64,000 bases of DNA from the NCBI RefSeq assembly GCF_030811475.1, contig NZ_JAUSQV010000001.1, forward strand, positions 1,759,501 to 1,823,500, read 5' to 3'. The translations under genes were made by a program, and so were the position numbers. Shown here piece by piece: positions 55,185-63,930 of this stretch. Numbering within the stretch: position 1 is the first letter of the stretch; each line of letters opens with the position of its first letter. A model generated the notes under the pieces. It did no database searches and had not been told where the DNA came from. It saw only the letters and a list, made by a program, of their open reading frames with translations. Source of the DNA: Nakamurella flavida. Its GTDB lineage: Bacteria > Actinomycetota > Actinomycetes > Mycobacteriales > Nakamurellaceae.

Positions 55185-56513
55185 TCAGGACAGCACCAGC
55201 TGGGCGAAGGTGTAGATGGCCAGTCCGGCCAGGGCGCCGACGACGGTGCCGTTGATGCGGATGAACTGCAGATCCCGGCCGACCTGCAGCTCGATCTTGC
55301 GACTGGTGGCCTGACCGTCCCAACGGGAGATGGTCTCGTCGATGATCCCGGTGATCCCCCGGGCGTGGTGCCGGGCCAGGTAACCGGCCGCGTCCGCCAC
55401 CCAGGCGTCCACCTTGGCGCCCAGCTCGGCGTCCTCGGTCAGCCGGACCCCGAACTCCTGCAGGGAGGTCGTCACCGACCGCCGGAGGGTGGAGTCCGGG
55501 TCCTCGGCCGCCTCGATCAGGGCCGACTTGACCGACGACCAGGCGCTGGCGGCGAGCGAACGGACCTGCTCGTTGCTCAGGATGCGATCCTTGATGTTCT
55601 CGGCGCGCTCGATGGTCGCCGGGTCGTCCTGCAGGTCCTGGGCGAACTCGGCGAGGAAGGTGTCCAGGGCCAGGCGCATCTGGTGCTGCGGGTCGGTCTT
55701 CACGGCCAGGGCGAAGGCCTCCACCTCCCGGTAGAGCCGGTCGGAGACCATCGAGTCCAGGAAGCGCGGCGACCACGACGGGGAACGTTCGGACACCACG
55801 CGGGACACCGTCGTGTAGTTGTCCCGGATCCAGGCGTGCAGCCGGTCGACGACGAAGTCGACGAGGGCGTGGTGGTCCCCGCGTGCGAAGACCTCCCCGG
55901 CGATGCGCCCGAGCGGCGGACCGACCTTGGTGTCGGCGATCTTGCGCAGCGCGATGGACTCGAAGAGCTGGGCGACCTGGTCGTCCCGCAGCACCGTGGT
56001 CAGCCCGCGGACCGCGCTGGCCATCTCGGCGGTGACCCGTTCCGCGGTCTCGCGCCGGGACAGGAACGCCCCCGCCCGGCGGGCCACGGAGAAGTCCGCG
56101 AGCTTGGCCCGCACCACGTCCTCGGACAGGAAGTTGGTGGCCACGAACTCCGACAACGAGGAGCCGATGGCGTCCTTGCGGTTCGGGATGATCGCCGTGT
56201 GCGGGATGGGCAACCCCATCGGTCGGCGGAAGAGCGCCGTCACGGCGAACCAGTCGGCCAGCGCGCCGACCATGCCGGCCTCGGCCATGGCCCGGACGTA
56301 CCCGAGCCACGGGTGGCGGTCCTGCAGCAGGTAGGCGACGACGAACAGCACCGCCATGAAGACCAGGGCCCCGGTGGCCACCGCCTTCATGACGTTCAGC
56401 CGGCGGCGTCGCTCCTGGTCGGCCGGGCTCAGATCGGTGACCCGGGAACGGGCGCGGGACGGCCGGGACGCCTCCGGACGGGGCGCGGTCGGGTCCGCGG
56501 CGGGGGTGCTCAT
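55185..56513 (-). CDS. DUF445 membrane protein
   Basis: A 442-residue protein of the DUF445 family. The N-terminal part has a helix (AVATGALVFMAVLFVVAYLL) and the family signature GMVGALADWFAVTALFRRPM, followed by IPHTAIIPNRKDAIGSSLSE. The long middle is helical (residues about 130-400). The C-terminal segment INGTVVGALAGLAIYTFAQL is hydrophobic. The topology suggests two membrane anchors with a large cytosolic or periplasmic helical domain. Function is unknown. Confidence 0.9.
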   Translation of the reverse strand: MSTPAADPTAPRPEASRPSRARSRVTDLSPADQERRRRLNVMKAVATGALVFMAVLFVVAYLLQDRHPWLGYVRAMAEAGMVGALADWFAVTALFRRPMGLPIPHTAIIPNRKDAIGSSLSEFVATNFLSEDVVRAKLADFSVARRAGAFLSRRETAERVTAEMASAVRGLTTVLRDDQVAQLFESIALRKIADTKVGPPLGRIAGEVFARGDHHALVDFVVDRLHAWIRDNYTTVSRVVSERSPSWSPRFLDSMVSDRLYREVEAFALAVKTDPQHQMRLALDTFLAEFAQDLQDDPATIERAENIKDRILSNEQVRSLAASAWSSVKSALIEAAEDPDSTLRRSVTTSLQEFGVRLTEDAELGAKVDAWVADAAGYLARHHARGITGIIDETISRWDGQATSRKIELQVGRDLQFIRINGTVVGALAGLAIYTFAQLVLS

Positions 56514-57069
56514 GGGGTCATTCTGCTGGCAACCGCCGACGGCGGGACACGGCGGCCGGCCGGACCGGCCCGGCCGGCGCGACGTCCCGCGGTGGTGCTC
56601 GCGGCCGTCACGGTGAGCGATGTCGGGGTCGGTCCCGTTCGGGGGGACGGGCCCCCGGGGCGCACGGCCGGGTCACCGGCGGGCCACCGCGTGCAGTGGC
56701 CGGACCGCGCCCGGGTGGACGGGGTGCCCGTCGGAGTGGACTCCCCCCGACGGCGTTCCCAGCGCACCACCGCTTTGTTAATCTCTCCTCAGAGCGCAGC
56801 AGCGGAGACATCCGCAGGCCGCTCCAGCAGGGATCGCTCGCCGATCGACCTGTCCCCGTCGTCGCACACCATCGGTGCCTGTGGCGCAACGGGTTTCGCC
56901 GCCGCCCGGCCGTCGCCGGGCCGCGGACCCGACGGACGCCCAGCGTCCACGCATACCCGGACGCACTGCGTCCGCGTACTCCCGACCCGTTGGCGGGTCG
57001 CATGAATCGGTGTTGTCCGGGCCCCGGTGGCCGCGCAGCCCCGCCGCTCCCTCTCCTGAAGGACCTCCC
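56514..57069. other. Divergent gap DUF445 / GH16-1 with structured leader
   Basis: A 556-base gap. TAATCT (56779-56784) on the plus strand is a good -10 and gives a leader of about 280 bases for the GH16 gene. The leader has adjacent hairpins: CGGAC..GTCCG (56958-56974) and CGACCCG/CGGGTCG around TTGG (56983-57000). It does not match a riboswitch I know. No ORF with homology is seen in the rest. Confidence 0.5.
56779..56784 (+). promoter_or_regulatory. -10 element for the first GH16 gene
   Basis: TAATCT preceded by an AT-rich TTTGT, about 286 bases before ATG 57070. Confidence 0.45.
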
Positions 57070-58692
57070 ATGTCTGTGTTGCGCTCGTTCTCCGCCCGCG
57101 GTGCCGGCGTGATCCTCGGTGTCGCCGTCCTGGCGCTGTCCGGCTCGACCCTGGCCAGCGCCCAGATGCCCTCGCCCACACCGGTTCTGCCGGCGCTGTC
57201 CGCCGCGCCCGCCGACACCGACGCCGACGGTGCGGAGGCCGCTGCCGCCGATGCCGCCGCAGCCGGCCCGTCGATCGAGCTGTCCAGCACGTCCCGGGAC
57301 GACACGCTCAGCGCGGCGGAGGTCGAGAAGGTCGCCGCCCAGCCCCACGTCAGCTACACGGGCTCCGGCCTGGTCGCCGCGGTGAACGGTTCCACGGTCA
57401 CCGCATCGGTCACCCTGAAGGCATCCCGCACCGTCGACGTCAGCGAGATCGGGATCTGCGTCCGGGATTCCGCGTCCGGCAACCGGGACTTCCCCAAGGA
57501 CCAGGGTGGCAACCTGCCGATCACCGGCCGGACCATCCTCAAGACGCAGACCTTCCAGCCGGGTACCTACACCTACTGGGGCTGCGCCAAGGTGAACGGC
57601 GGCTGGTACAACGTCGGTCAGGCCAAGGCCTTCACCATCAAGGCCGGGGCGACCACCTCCACCGCCCACGTGTCCTACAGCACCAGGGATCTCGACGCGT
57701 CCGTGAACGGCTCCTCGGTCACCGCGAAGGTCACCATCGCCGCGACCCGGTCGGTGACGGCCGGTCAGGCCGGCATCTGCGTGAAGAACGCCGCAGGTGT
57801 CAACCAGGACTTCGTCAAGGACGCGGGGGTCACCCTGGGCACCGGCGGCCGGACCTTCACCAAGACCAAGTCCTACGTCCCCGGCACCTACACCTACTGG
57901 GGCTGCGCGATGGTGAACGGCGGTTGGTACAACATCGGCGAGAAGAAGACCTTCACCGTCCGGGCCGCGGACGGCGGCCGGGCCACCGCCGGTGGCGAGG
58001 ACATGCCCGCCGACGCGCCCGGTGGCTGGACGCGGGTCTTCTCCGAGGACTTCGCCACCGCCCAGGACAAGGGGCACTTCCCCGGGGTGTACGGAGCGAA
58101 GTGGCGGAGCTACCACGGCTTCCCGGACACCTCGCAGAAGGGTGACTACGACCAGGGCATCATCTCGGTGCACGACGGCGCGCTCGACGTGAACCTGGGC
58201 ACCGGTGCCGACGGCCGCCCCAAGGGCGCCGCGCCGATCCCGCTGCTCGACGACAGCGGCAAGGTCACCGGCCAGGTCTACGGTCGCTACACGATGCGGT
58301 TCAAGGCCGACAACATGCCCGGCTACGGCATGGCCGGACTGCTCTGGCCGTCCAGCGGCACCTGGGCCGACGGCGAGATCGACTTCCCCGAGGGTGCCTT
58401 CGACGGCGGCATCTGGGCCTACACCCACTGCGTGGGCAACCCCCAGAAGAACTGCTCCTACCTGGAGACCGGCGTCGGCTGGAGCGGATGGCACACCGCC
58501 ACCATCGAGTGGATGCCCGGCCGGATCAACTACATCCTGGACGGCAAGGTCCTGCAGACCGTCACCAAGAGCGTGCCGACCAAGGCCATGCAGTGGGTCC
58601 TGCAGACCGGCACCATGGGCGACGGTCCGGCGAAGGGCACCAAGGGCCACCTGTTGATCGACTGGGTGACCGTCGAACGCTGGAACGGCTGA
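57070..58692 (+). CDS. Secreted glycoside hydrolase family 16 protein with two N-terminal repeats
   Basis: A 540-residue exported enzyme. The signal peptide ends near ASA-Q (about residue 31). After an acidic Ala-rich linker (to residue 90) come two homologous beta-sandwich repeats of about 100 residues (HVSYTGSGLVAAVNGSTVTA and HVSYSTRDLDASVNGSSVTA), each with GICV and TYTYWGCA. The GH16 domain starts near residue 315 with the catalytic motif DGEIDFPEG (E-x-D-x-x-E) of the bulge-type (laminarinase-like) GH16. The order of catalytic residues fits. The substrate is a beta-linked polysaccharide, possibly the exopolysaccharide made nearby. The second GH16 gene at 60745 is a shorter paralogue. 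Confidence 0.92.
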   Translation: MSVLRSFSARGAGVILGVAVLALSGSTLASAQMPSPTPVLPALSAAPADTDADGAEAAAADAAAAGPSIELSSTSRDDTLSAAEVEKVAAQPHVSYTGSGLVAAVNGSTVTASVTLKASRTVDVSEIGICVRDSASGNRDFPKDQGGNLPITGRTILKTQTFQPGTYTYWGCAKVNGGWYNVGQAKAFTIKAGATTSTAHVSYSTRDLDASVNGSSVTAKVTIAATRSVTAGQAGICVKNAAGVNQDFVKDAGVTLGTGGRTFTKTKSYVPGTYTYWGCAMVNGGWYNIGEKKTFTVRAADGGRATAGGEDMPADAPGGWTRVFSEDFATAQDKGHFPGVYGAKWRSYHGFPDTSQKGDYDQGIISVHDGALDVNLGTGADGRPKGAAPIPLLDDSGKVTGQVYGRYTMRFKADNMPGYGMAGLLWPSSGTWADGEIDFPEGAFDGGIWAYTHCVGNPQKNCSYLETGVGWSGWHTATIEWMPGRINYILDGKVLQTVTKSVPTKAMQWVLQTGTMGDGPAKGTKGHLLIDWVTVERWNG

Positions 58693-58732
58693 CAGACCTG
58701 GCGGACGGTCCCCCCACCGCCCGGCCGGCACC

Positions 58733-58760
58733 TGCCGGCGACCCGCCCGGGTCGCCGGCA
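58733..58760 (+). terminator. Terminator after the first GH16 gene
   Basis: A perfect 12-base-pair stem (TGCCGGCGACCC with its complement) and a four-base loop lie 40 bases past the stop. Confidence 0.8.
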
Positions 58761-58803
58761 TCGTGCTGTCCGGGGCGGGCGCGGCGCTGGTCGGGGGCCG
58801 CGA

Positions 58804-60093
58804 TCAGCGGCGGGCGATGCGGACCAGCATCTTCCGGGCCCGGGTGCGCACGGTGCCGATCGGCCCGTAGATCTCACCCCGGCGGATGGCCTTGACCAAC
58901 GCCGCCTCCAGCTCGCGATCGGGCTCGGGCAGACAGCGCATCTCGTTCAGGTTCTCCCGCGCGTGGGTCTGGGAGTTGCGGTCGAAGCGCATCCGCTGCA
59001 GGAAGGCGGTGCTGACCTCGGCGGGCAGGGTGTGGCAGGCCCCCTGCGCGCCCACGGCACGGAAGTTGAGGATGGTCCGGACGCACTTCTCGCACCGCCC
59101 GCAGTTGTACGAGCCGTCCCGGTTCTGCCAGCACACCCGGAGGTGGTCCATGGCCACCGGGTTCTGGGCGATCAGCGCGACCTTGCGCGGCCGACGGACG
59201 TCGGCCCCGTGGTGCACGAACCGCACCGACTCGCTGCTCCACAGCGGGTCCAGGATGGGATGCGAGCCCCAGGGACGCAGGTCGTCGACGTTCCAGCTGG
59301 CCGGGATGAGGATCTCGCCCAGGATCGGCGCGAGCAGAAGGCCGACCAGGGCCAGGGCCGCGCCGTGGTACTCGACCCCCCAGTCGGTGTACCGGTCGGA
59401 GATGCGCCGGATGTCGGTGGTCAGTTCGACGAGCTGGATGCCGAGTTGCTCGGCGATCTCCCGGTTGGCCCGCAGCGCGCGGTCGGCCACCTCGTGCTCG
59501 TCGATGTCGATGTCGAAGCCGTGCACGAACACCAGGTGGGTGATCTCCGACCGGCGGGCCAGCACGCTGTAGAAGGAGTCGACGCCACCGCTGAAGAAGC
59601 AGCCGACCCCCTTCGCCGGCGGGCGTGGCTCCGGCATGCTGTCCGCCGTCACCGGCACCTCGTGCAGGCCCGGGTGCCAGTTGGACAGGAACCGGGTGAT
59701 CGCCGGGGCCGACCGGAGCAGGGTTCCGTCGACCGGACCGTTCAGGTGGAGGGGGACGTCGGAGTACATGGCCAACGGCAGGGCCGCGGCGAGCCAGGGC
59801 GTGGTCTCGGTGTCCAGGTCCACGTTGGCCGTGATGGAGATCCGACCGATGCGACGGGTGCCCGATCTGAGCTCGGCCACCACCGATCGCCCCGTGTGGT
59901 CGACCACGGTCATCGTCATGCCGCCGGAAGCCACCTGCGGAAAGTACCAGCGGTGCGGCCCGGGCCCTAGCCGGTCACCGTCCGCCCCATCACCCGCCGG
60001 ACGGCCGGTGCCGCCCCGGGACCGGCGGACCACCGGGTCGGGCGGACCACCCACCGGTCGGCCGGGTCCGATCGTGGGGTGCCGGTGGACCAC
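58804..60093 (-). CDS. PP-loop ATP pyrophosphatase-like protein
   Basis: A 429-residue protein at most. The PP-loop motif is CFFSGGVDSFYSVLARR (SGGxDS). A later Cys-rich segment NCGRCEKCVRTILNF has a CxxC zinc-like motif. The segments THLVFVHGFDIDIDEHEVAD and WGVEYHGAALALVGLLLAPI are typical of a PP-loop family related to QueC/ExsB. The start is uncertain: GTG 60093 is the longest frame, while homology begins near residue 48 (HRWYFPQVASGGMTM). It lies between the two GH16 genes. A role in making a modified sugar or in polymer synthesis is only suggested by position. Confidence 0.72.
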   Translation of the reverse strand: MVHRHPTIGPGRPVGGPPDPVVRRSRGGTGRPAGDGADGDRLGPGPHRWYFPQVASGGMTMTVVDHTGRSVVAELRSGTRRIGRISITANVDLDTETTPWLAAALPLAMYSDVPLHLNGPVDGTLLRSAPAITRFLSNWHPGLHEVPVTADSMPEPRPPAKGVGCFFSGGVDSFYSVLARRSEITHLVFVHGFDIDIDEHEVADRALRANREIAEQLGIQLVELTTDIRRISDRYTDWGVEYHGAALALVGLLLAPILGEILIPASWNVDDLRPWGSHPILDPLWSSESVRFVHHGADVRRPRKVALIAQNPVAMDHLRVCWQNRDGSYNCGRCEKCVRTILNFRAVGAQGACHTLPAEVSTAFLQRMRFDRNSQTHARENLNEMRCLPEPDRELEAALVKAIRRGEIYGPIGTVRTRARKMLVRIARR

Positions 60094-60446
60094 GCCGGTC
60101 CTCCCCCCGCTCCTCCCCGGTCATTCCCGAACGCACCCACCGCCGGGAAAGTCCGTCACGGGTCGCCGGCGGGTTGCCTGCGGACCGGGTCGGGATACGT
60201 AACCTGCGTCACGTCCGTCCGGCACACCGGGTGACTCCATGCCCACGCATCGAAGGCGAATGGCCCCATCTGCCGGGATCGACAGGCGTGATGGTCGGCG
60301 AACGGGTCGTCGTGCGGGGAGAAGAACCCGGAGGGAGTATCGCCGTCCGGACGACCGTCACCGTCGCCAAATTCCTTTGCCTTGCTCAGCATCGTGGCGA
60401 ACGGGTGACAAAATGGCGGACCGGATCGTCGGGCGTAAGCCGCTGT

Positions 60447-60452
60447 TAGTCT
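60447..60452 (+). promoter_or_regulatory. -10 element for the second GH16 gene
   Basis: TAGTCT. The predicted start is near 60459, about 10 bases before the palindrome at 60470. No good -35 seen. Confidence 0.4.
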
Positions 60453-60469
60453 TCCCCCGAGTTCATCGT

Positions 60470-60487
60470 GATGATCTCGAGATCATC
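60470..60487. promoter_or_regulatory. 18-base perfect palindrome near the GH16 transcription start
   Basis: GATGATCTCGAGATCATC is its own reverse complement and lies just after the predicted start of the second GH16 transcript. It could be a dimeric repressor operator or a hairpin. Which protein binds is unknown. Confidence 0.55.
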
Positions 60488-60744
60488 GGGCCGCCATTCG
60501 AGGAATTGTTTGATCCACTGCTTCCCCGGACGCGCACCCGGTCATCGACGGCTCGCGCCGTGAGAAACATCCCAGCGTTCGCCGTGCCCACGGTCAGCGC
60601 ACCCGCGGTCTTCGTGTTTCCCGGAATGCCGGGAACGCCGGCCTGCCCTGCTCCACCGGATCACCCGCACGACCCGTCGACACCTGCACCCCCGCCCGTG
60701 ACGGCCGGGGGTGCCGATGACCCCGCAGCCGAAGAGGAATGCCG

Positions 60745-61875
60745 ATGAAGACCCCGCGGAAATCGCGAACCTGGGCCCTGCCCCTGGTCGCCCTGATGAC
60801 GGCCGGCCTCGCCGTCACCGGCGCCACCCCGGCCTCGGCCGACGTCTCGTTCTCCGCGTCGGGCCTGACCGCCTCGGTGGACGGCACGTCGGTCACCGCC
60901 TCCGTGAAGGTGGCGTCCGACGCCGCCGCCCTCGTGCGCCAGGTGGGCATCTGTGTCCGAGATGCCAACGGGGGCAACGAGGACTTTCCCAAGTGGGGGC
61001 GCACCTGGCTGAACTCCGACGGCAGGACCCTGACCGTCTCCGGCGATCTGCCGTCCGGCACCTACACCTACTGGGCCTGCGTCCTGGACGAGGGTGCCTG
61101 GTACCAGGCCGGATCCCGCGAGAGCTTCACCGTGGGCGGCGGCAGCGCTTCCCCCGCCCCGGCCGTGTCCGCCGGCGGGTCGAGCATGCCGGTGGGCAAC
61201 CTGTCCGGCTGGCGGCAGATCTTCACCGAGGACTTCCGGACCGATCAGGCCGAGGGCCGGTTCCCCGGCGTGTACGCGGCCAACTGGAAGAGCTACGACG
61301 GGTTTCCCGACACCCACAAGAACGGCTGGTACAACCAGGACATCATCTCCGTCCACGACGGATACCTGGACATGCGCCTGCACAGCAAGAACGGAATGCC
61401 GCAGGGCGCCGCCCCCATCCCGTTGTTGGACGACAGCGGAAAGGTCACCGGCCAGACCTACGGGCGGTACAGCGTCCGCTTCAAGGCCGACAAGCTCCCC
61501 GACTACGGCATGGGCTGGCTGTTGTGGCCGACCAGCGGCAATTGGAACGACGGGGAGATCGACTTCCCCGAGGGTGACCTCGGCAAGACGATCCACGGCT
61601 ACAACCATTGCCTGGGCAATCCCTCGGTGAACTGCGCCATCGTCGAGACCGGTGTCCCGTTCGCCGGCGGCTGGCACACGGCCACCCTGGAGTGGACCCC
61701 GTCGCGGATCACCTTCATCCTCGACGGAGTCACCTACCGCACCACCACCAAGAGCGTGCCGAGCAAGCCCATGCAGTGGGTCCTGCAGACCGCGTCCGCC
61801 GGCACCCCGGCCGACTCGACCGCCGGCCACGTCCTGATCGATTGGGTGTCGATCTACGCCTGGAACGGCGCCTGA
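60745..61875 (+). CDS. Secreted glycoside hydrolase family 16 protein (one N-terminal repeat)
   Basis: A 376-residue paralogue of the first GH16 gene with one N-terminal repeat. ATG 60745 is preferred over 60739 because AGAGG lies 7 bases before it. The signal peptide has KTPRKSRTWALPLVALMTAG and probably ends near ASA-D. The repeat runs VSFSASGLTASVDGTSVTAS with GICV and TYTYWACV. The GH16 domain has NDGEIDFPEG and shares GAAPIPLLDDSGKVTGQ and LLWPTSG with the other gene. It is likely secreted and acts on the same or a related beta-glucan-type polymer. Confidence 0.92.
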   Translation: MKTPRKSRTWALPLVALMTAGLAVTGATPASADVSFSASGLTASVDGTSVTASVKVASDAAALVRQVGICVRDANGGNEDFPKWGRTWLNSDGRTLTVSGDLPSGTYTYWACVLDEGAWYQAGSRESFTVGGGSASPAPAVSAGGSSMPVGNLSGWRQIFTEDFRTDQAEGRFPGVYAANWKSYDGFPDTHKNGWYNQDIISVHDGYLDMRLHSKNGMPQGAAPIPLLDDSGKVTGQTYGRYSVRFKADKLPDYGMGWLLWPTSGNWNDGEIDFPEGDLGKTIHGYNHCLGNPSVNCAIVETGVPFAGGWHTATLEWTPSRITFILDGVTYRTTTKSVPSKPMQWVLQTASAGTPADSTAGHVLIDWVSIYAWNGA

Positions 61876-61908
61876 CCCTGTCGTCCGCCCCGGCGGATCA
61901 CGCACCAT

Positions 61909-61943
61909 CGAACGGCGGCCGCCCGCGGGGCGGCCGCCGTTCG
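61909..61943 (+). terminator. Terminator after the second GH16 gene
   Basis: A perfect 16-base-pair stem (CGAACGGCGGCCGCCC with its complement) and a three-base loop lie 33 bases past the stop. Confidence 0.85.
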
Positions 61944-62031
61944 GCGTCTCCACCGGGTACGGGCCGATCCCCGGGATCACCCCGCCCCTGCGCGGGGAGC
62001 AGCACCGGGGGAGCGCCCGCCGGACCGATCC

Positions 62032-62059
62032 GGTCCGGGACGACCGGTCCGGGACGACC
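62032..62059. repeat. 14-base direct repeat, two copies
   Basis: GGTCCGGGACGACC is repeated in tandem without a spacer. Confidence 0.85.
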
Positions 62060-62294
62060 GGCCGGGCAGGTGGATGGATGGAGGGAACGCCGACCGGATC
62101 GCGTCCCGGTCCGTTCGCCTGCCCGGGGATGCCGTCGGGCGACCACCCGCGCCCGGGCCGCCTCGTGCCCACCGCGGACGGGGGTGGGACGTTCGTGGGC
62201 GGCAGCGACCGACCCGGTGCGCAGCACCTCCGGGCCCAGCCAGGTGCCGGCCGGCCGGACCGGGCCACGGTCACCCCGGCTGCTCCCGGAGTCC

Positions 62295-62325
62295 CGGGTG
62301 AACCGGGTGCACCGGGTGCACCGGG
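62295..62325. repeat. 9-base tandem repeat after the flippase gene
   Basis: CGGGTGAAC, CGGGTGCAC, CGGGTGCAC, then CGGG: three and a half units, 12 bases past the flippase stop at 62338. Confidence 0.85.
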
Positions 62326-62337
62326 ATGTGCGGGGAC

Positions 62338-63930
62338 TCAGGCCTTGCGGGAGGCGCGCAGTCGCAGCAGGAACCAGGGGGCGCAGGCCAGGGCGGCCGC
62401 CGCCCGGACCAGGTTCCAGGTCAGGGTCTGCGGGATCAGCACCGACCCGGCCGCGATCACGACGGCCACCCCGATGAGTACGGGCACCTGGCGCGGCGCC
62501 CGCGGCCACCGGGCGGTGCGCGGCAGCAGCAGTCGCTGCAGCAGACCCTGCAGGGCGAAGGCCAGCACGGTGGCGACGGCGGAACCGGTGATGCCCCAGA
62601 ACGGGATCAGGGCGATGTTCAGGGCGATGTTGGACGCGGCCGCGAGCAGACCGGCCCAGGCCAGCGGGCGGGTCCGCCGACCGGTGAGCAGCGCGCGCTG
62701 ACTGGCCCCGGCGGCGGCGACCGGGAAGGCGGACACCGCGACCAGGAAGACGACGAGCAGCAGCGGCTCGAGGTCGTAGTCGGCGGGGGCGACGATGCGC
62801 AGCCCGATCGGCGCGACGAGGGTCACCCCGAGCACCATCGGTGCGAGCAGCAGGTAGAGCTCGTCACGGGACCGGCCGATCAGGTCCCACCGTTGCTGCT
62901 CGTCGCGGACGGCGGCGATCCGCGGGGTCCAGGCCTGGCTCACCGACCCGAGGAGCAGCACGACGACGTACCCCACGGTGTAGGCGACCTGGTAGCGGCC
63001 GACCTCGACCGATCCGAGCATCCGCTGGATCACGATGCGGTCGCTGGCGTTCAGCACGAACAGGGTCAGCCCGCTGATGGCGACGGGGATGCCGACCTGG
63101 AGCGCGCGGCCGAGCAGCACCCTGTCGAACGCCCCGCGCAGGGCGGGGCGGGCCAGCAGCAGGCCGACGATCATCGCGGCGCCCTGGCAGATGACCCCGC
63201 CCCAGGCGTAGGTGGTGGCGTTGCGTTCACCGGCCAGCAGCAGGACGATGCCGACCACCGGCCCGCCGACGGAGGACAGGATGCTGACGGCGGCGAACGC
63301 GGGCATCCGGTCGGCGGCCATGAGCATGGCCAGCACCATCATCACCACGGCCCCGGGCGCGGTCCACAGCACGACCACGAACGCGAGTTCGCTGTAGCCG
63401 TCGAAGCCGATGGCCGGGCTCCAGACCCATCCGGTCAGCCCGACCAGGACGGCGACGGCCACCGACAGCAGGGCACCGACGGTCAGCAGCTTGCGGGCGG
63501 CGTGGTCGTCACCGTCCTCGGCGCGCTGCAGGCTGATGGCCCGGTCGAACCCGATCACCGCGAGCACGATCAGGATCTGGTAGACGGCGATGGCCGTGGC
63601 CAGGAGACCGAACTCGGCCGGGCCGAGGATGCGGGCGAGCACCGGGGAGATCAGCACGGAGCTCAGTAGCTGGAACGACCAGATGACCACGTACAGCAGG
63701 TCGCGGCCGAACAGTCGGCCCAGACCGGGAGCGGCCGGCGCGGCGGTCGGCCCGCCCGGCAGGGGCTGGCCGCTCGTGGCGTCCGGAGCAGCCGCGGTGG
63801 GGGCCGCGGATGTCGAGGGGGCGTCGCCGGTCGCGCTGATACCGGGCTCCTGACTGGTCGGGGCGGGGGTGGGCTGCTCCGGGTCGAGGTCGCCGCGGTC
63901 CCGTGCGGAGCCCGGGTCGGGGGTGGTCAT
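62338..63930 (-). CDS. Polysaccharide flippase (Wzx/MATE-like)
   Basis: A 530-residue membrane protein with a 70-residue Pro/Thr/Ser-rich N-terminus and about 14 hydrophobic segments. The first segment begins LLYVVIWSFQLLSSVLISPV, then LARILGPAEFGLLATAIAVY. The polysaccharide flippase pattern ARILGPAEFGL and a later VQVGIP/TPRI arrangement fit the Wzx family. It flips undecaprenyl-linked repeat units across the membrane. Its ATG overlaps the stop of an upstream frame (ATGA). It probably belongs to a larger exopolysaccharide cluster to the right. Confidence 0.9.
   Translation of the reverse strand: MTTPDPGSARDRGDLDPEQPTPAPTSQEPGISATGDAPSTSAAPTAAAPDATSGQPLPGGPTAAPAAPGLGRLFGRDLLYVVIWSFQLLSSVLISPVLARILGPAEFGLLATAIAVYQILIVLAVIGFDRAISLQRAEDGDDHAARKLLTVGALLSVAVAVLVGLTGWVWSPAIGFDGYSELAFVVVLWTAPGAVVMMVLAMLMAADRMPAFAAVSILSSVGGPVVGIVLLLAGERNATTYAWGGVICQGAAMIVGLLLARPALRGAFDRVLLGRALQVGIPVAISGLTLFVLNASDRIVIQRMLGSVEVGRYQVAYTVGYVVVLLLGSVSQAWTPRIAAVRDEQQRWDLIGRSRDELYLLLAPMVLGVTLVAPIGLRIVAPADYDLEPLLLVVFLVAVSAFPVAAAGASQRALLTGRRTRPLAWAGLLAAASNIALNIALIPFWGITGSAVATVLAFALQGLLQRLLLPRTARWPRAPRQVPVLIGVAVVIAAGSVLIPQTLTWNLVRAAAALACAPWFLLRLRASRKA

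Larger units (their letters stand above)
60094..60744. other. Gap before the second GH16 gene
   Basis: A 651-base gap. TAGTCT (60447-60452, plus) is a possible -10, giving a leader of about 290 bases. An 18-base perfect palindrome and hairpins follow (60618-60635, TTCCCGG/CCGGGAA; 60686-60714, GCACCCCCG/CGGGGGTGC). I see no convincing gene or tRNA; short ORFs here lack homology. Confidence 0.5.
61944..62337. other. Convergent gap with short tandem repeats
   Basis: No gene is evident. Two copies of GGTCCGGGACGACC lie at 62032-62059, and three copies of a nine-base CGGGTG(A/C)AC unit at 62295-62321, close to the flippase stop. No other structure was recognised. Confidence 0.6.

Noticed and set aside
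56784-57069. c-di-AMP riboswitch before GH16
   Set aside because: One GAATC-like piece (ATGAATCGG) is present but the conserved core and terminal GACAGCTAAC segments are not.
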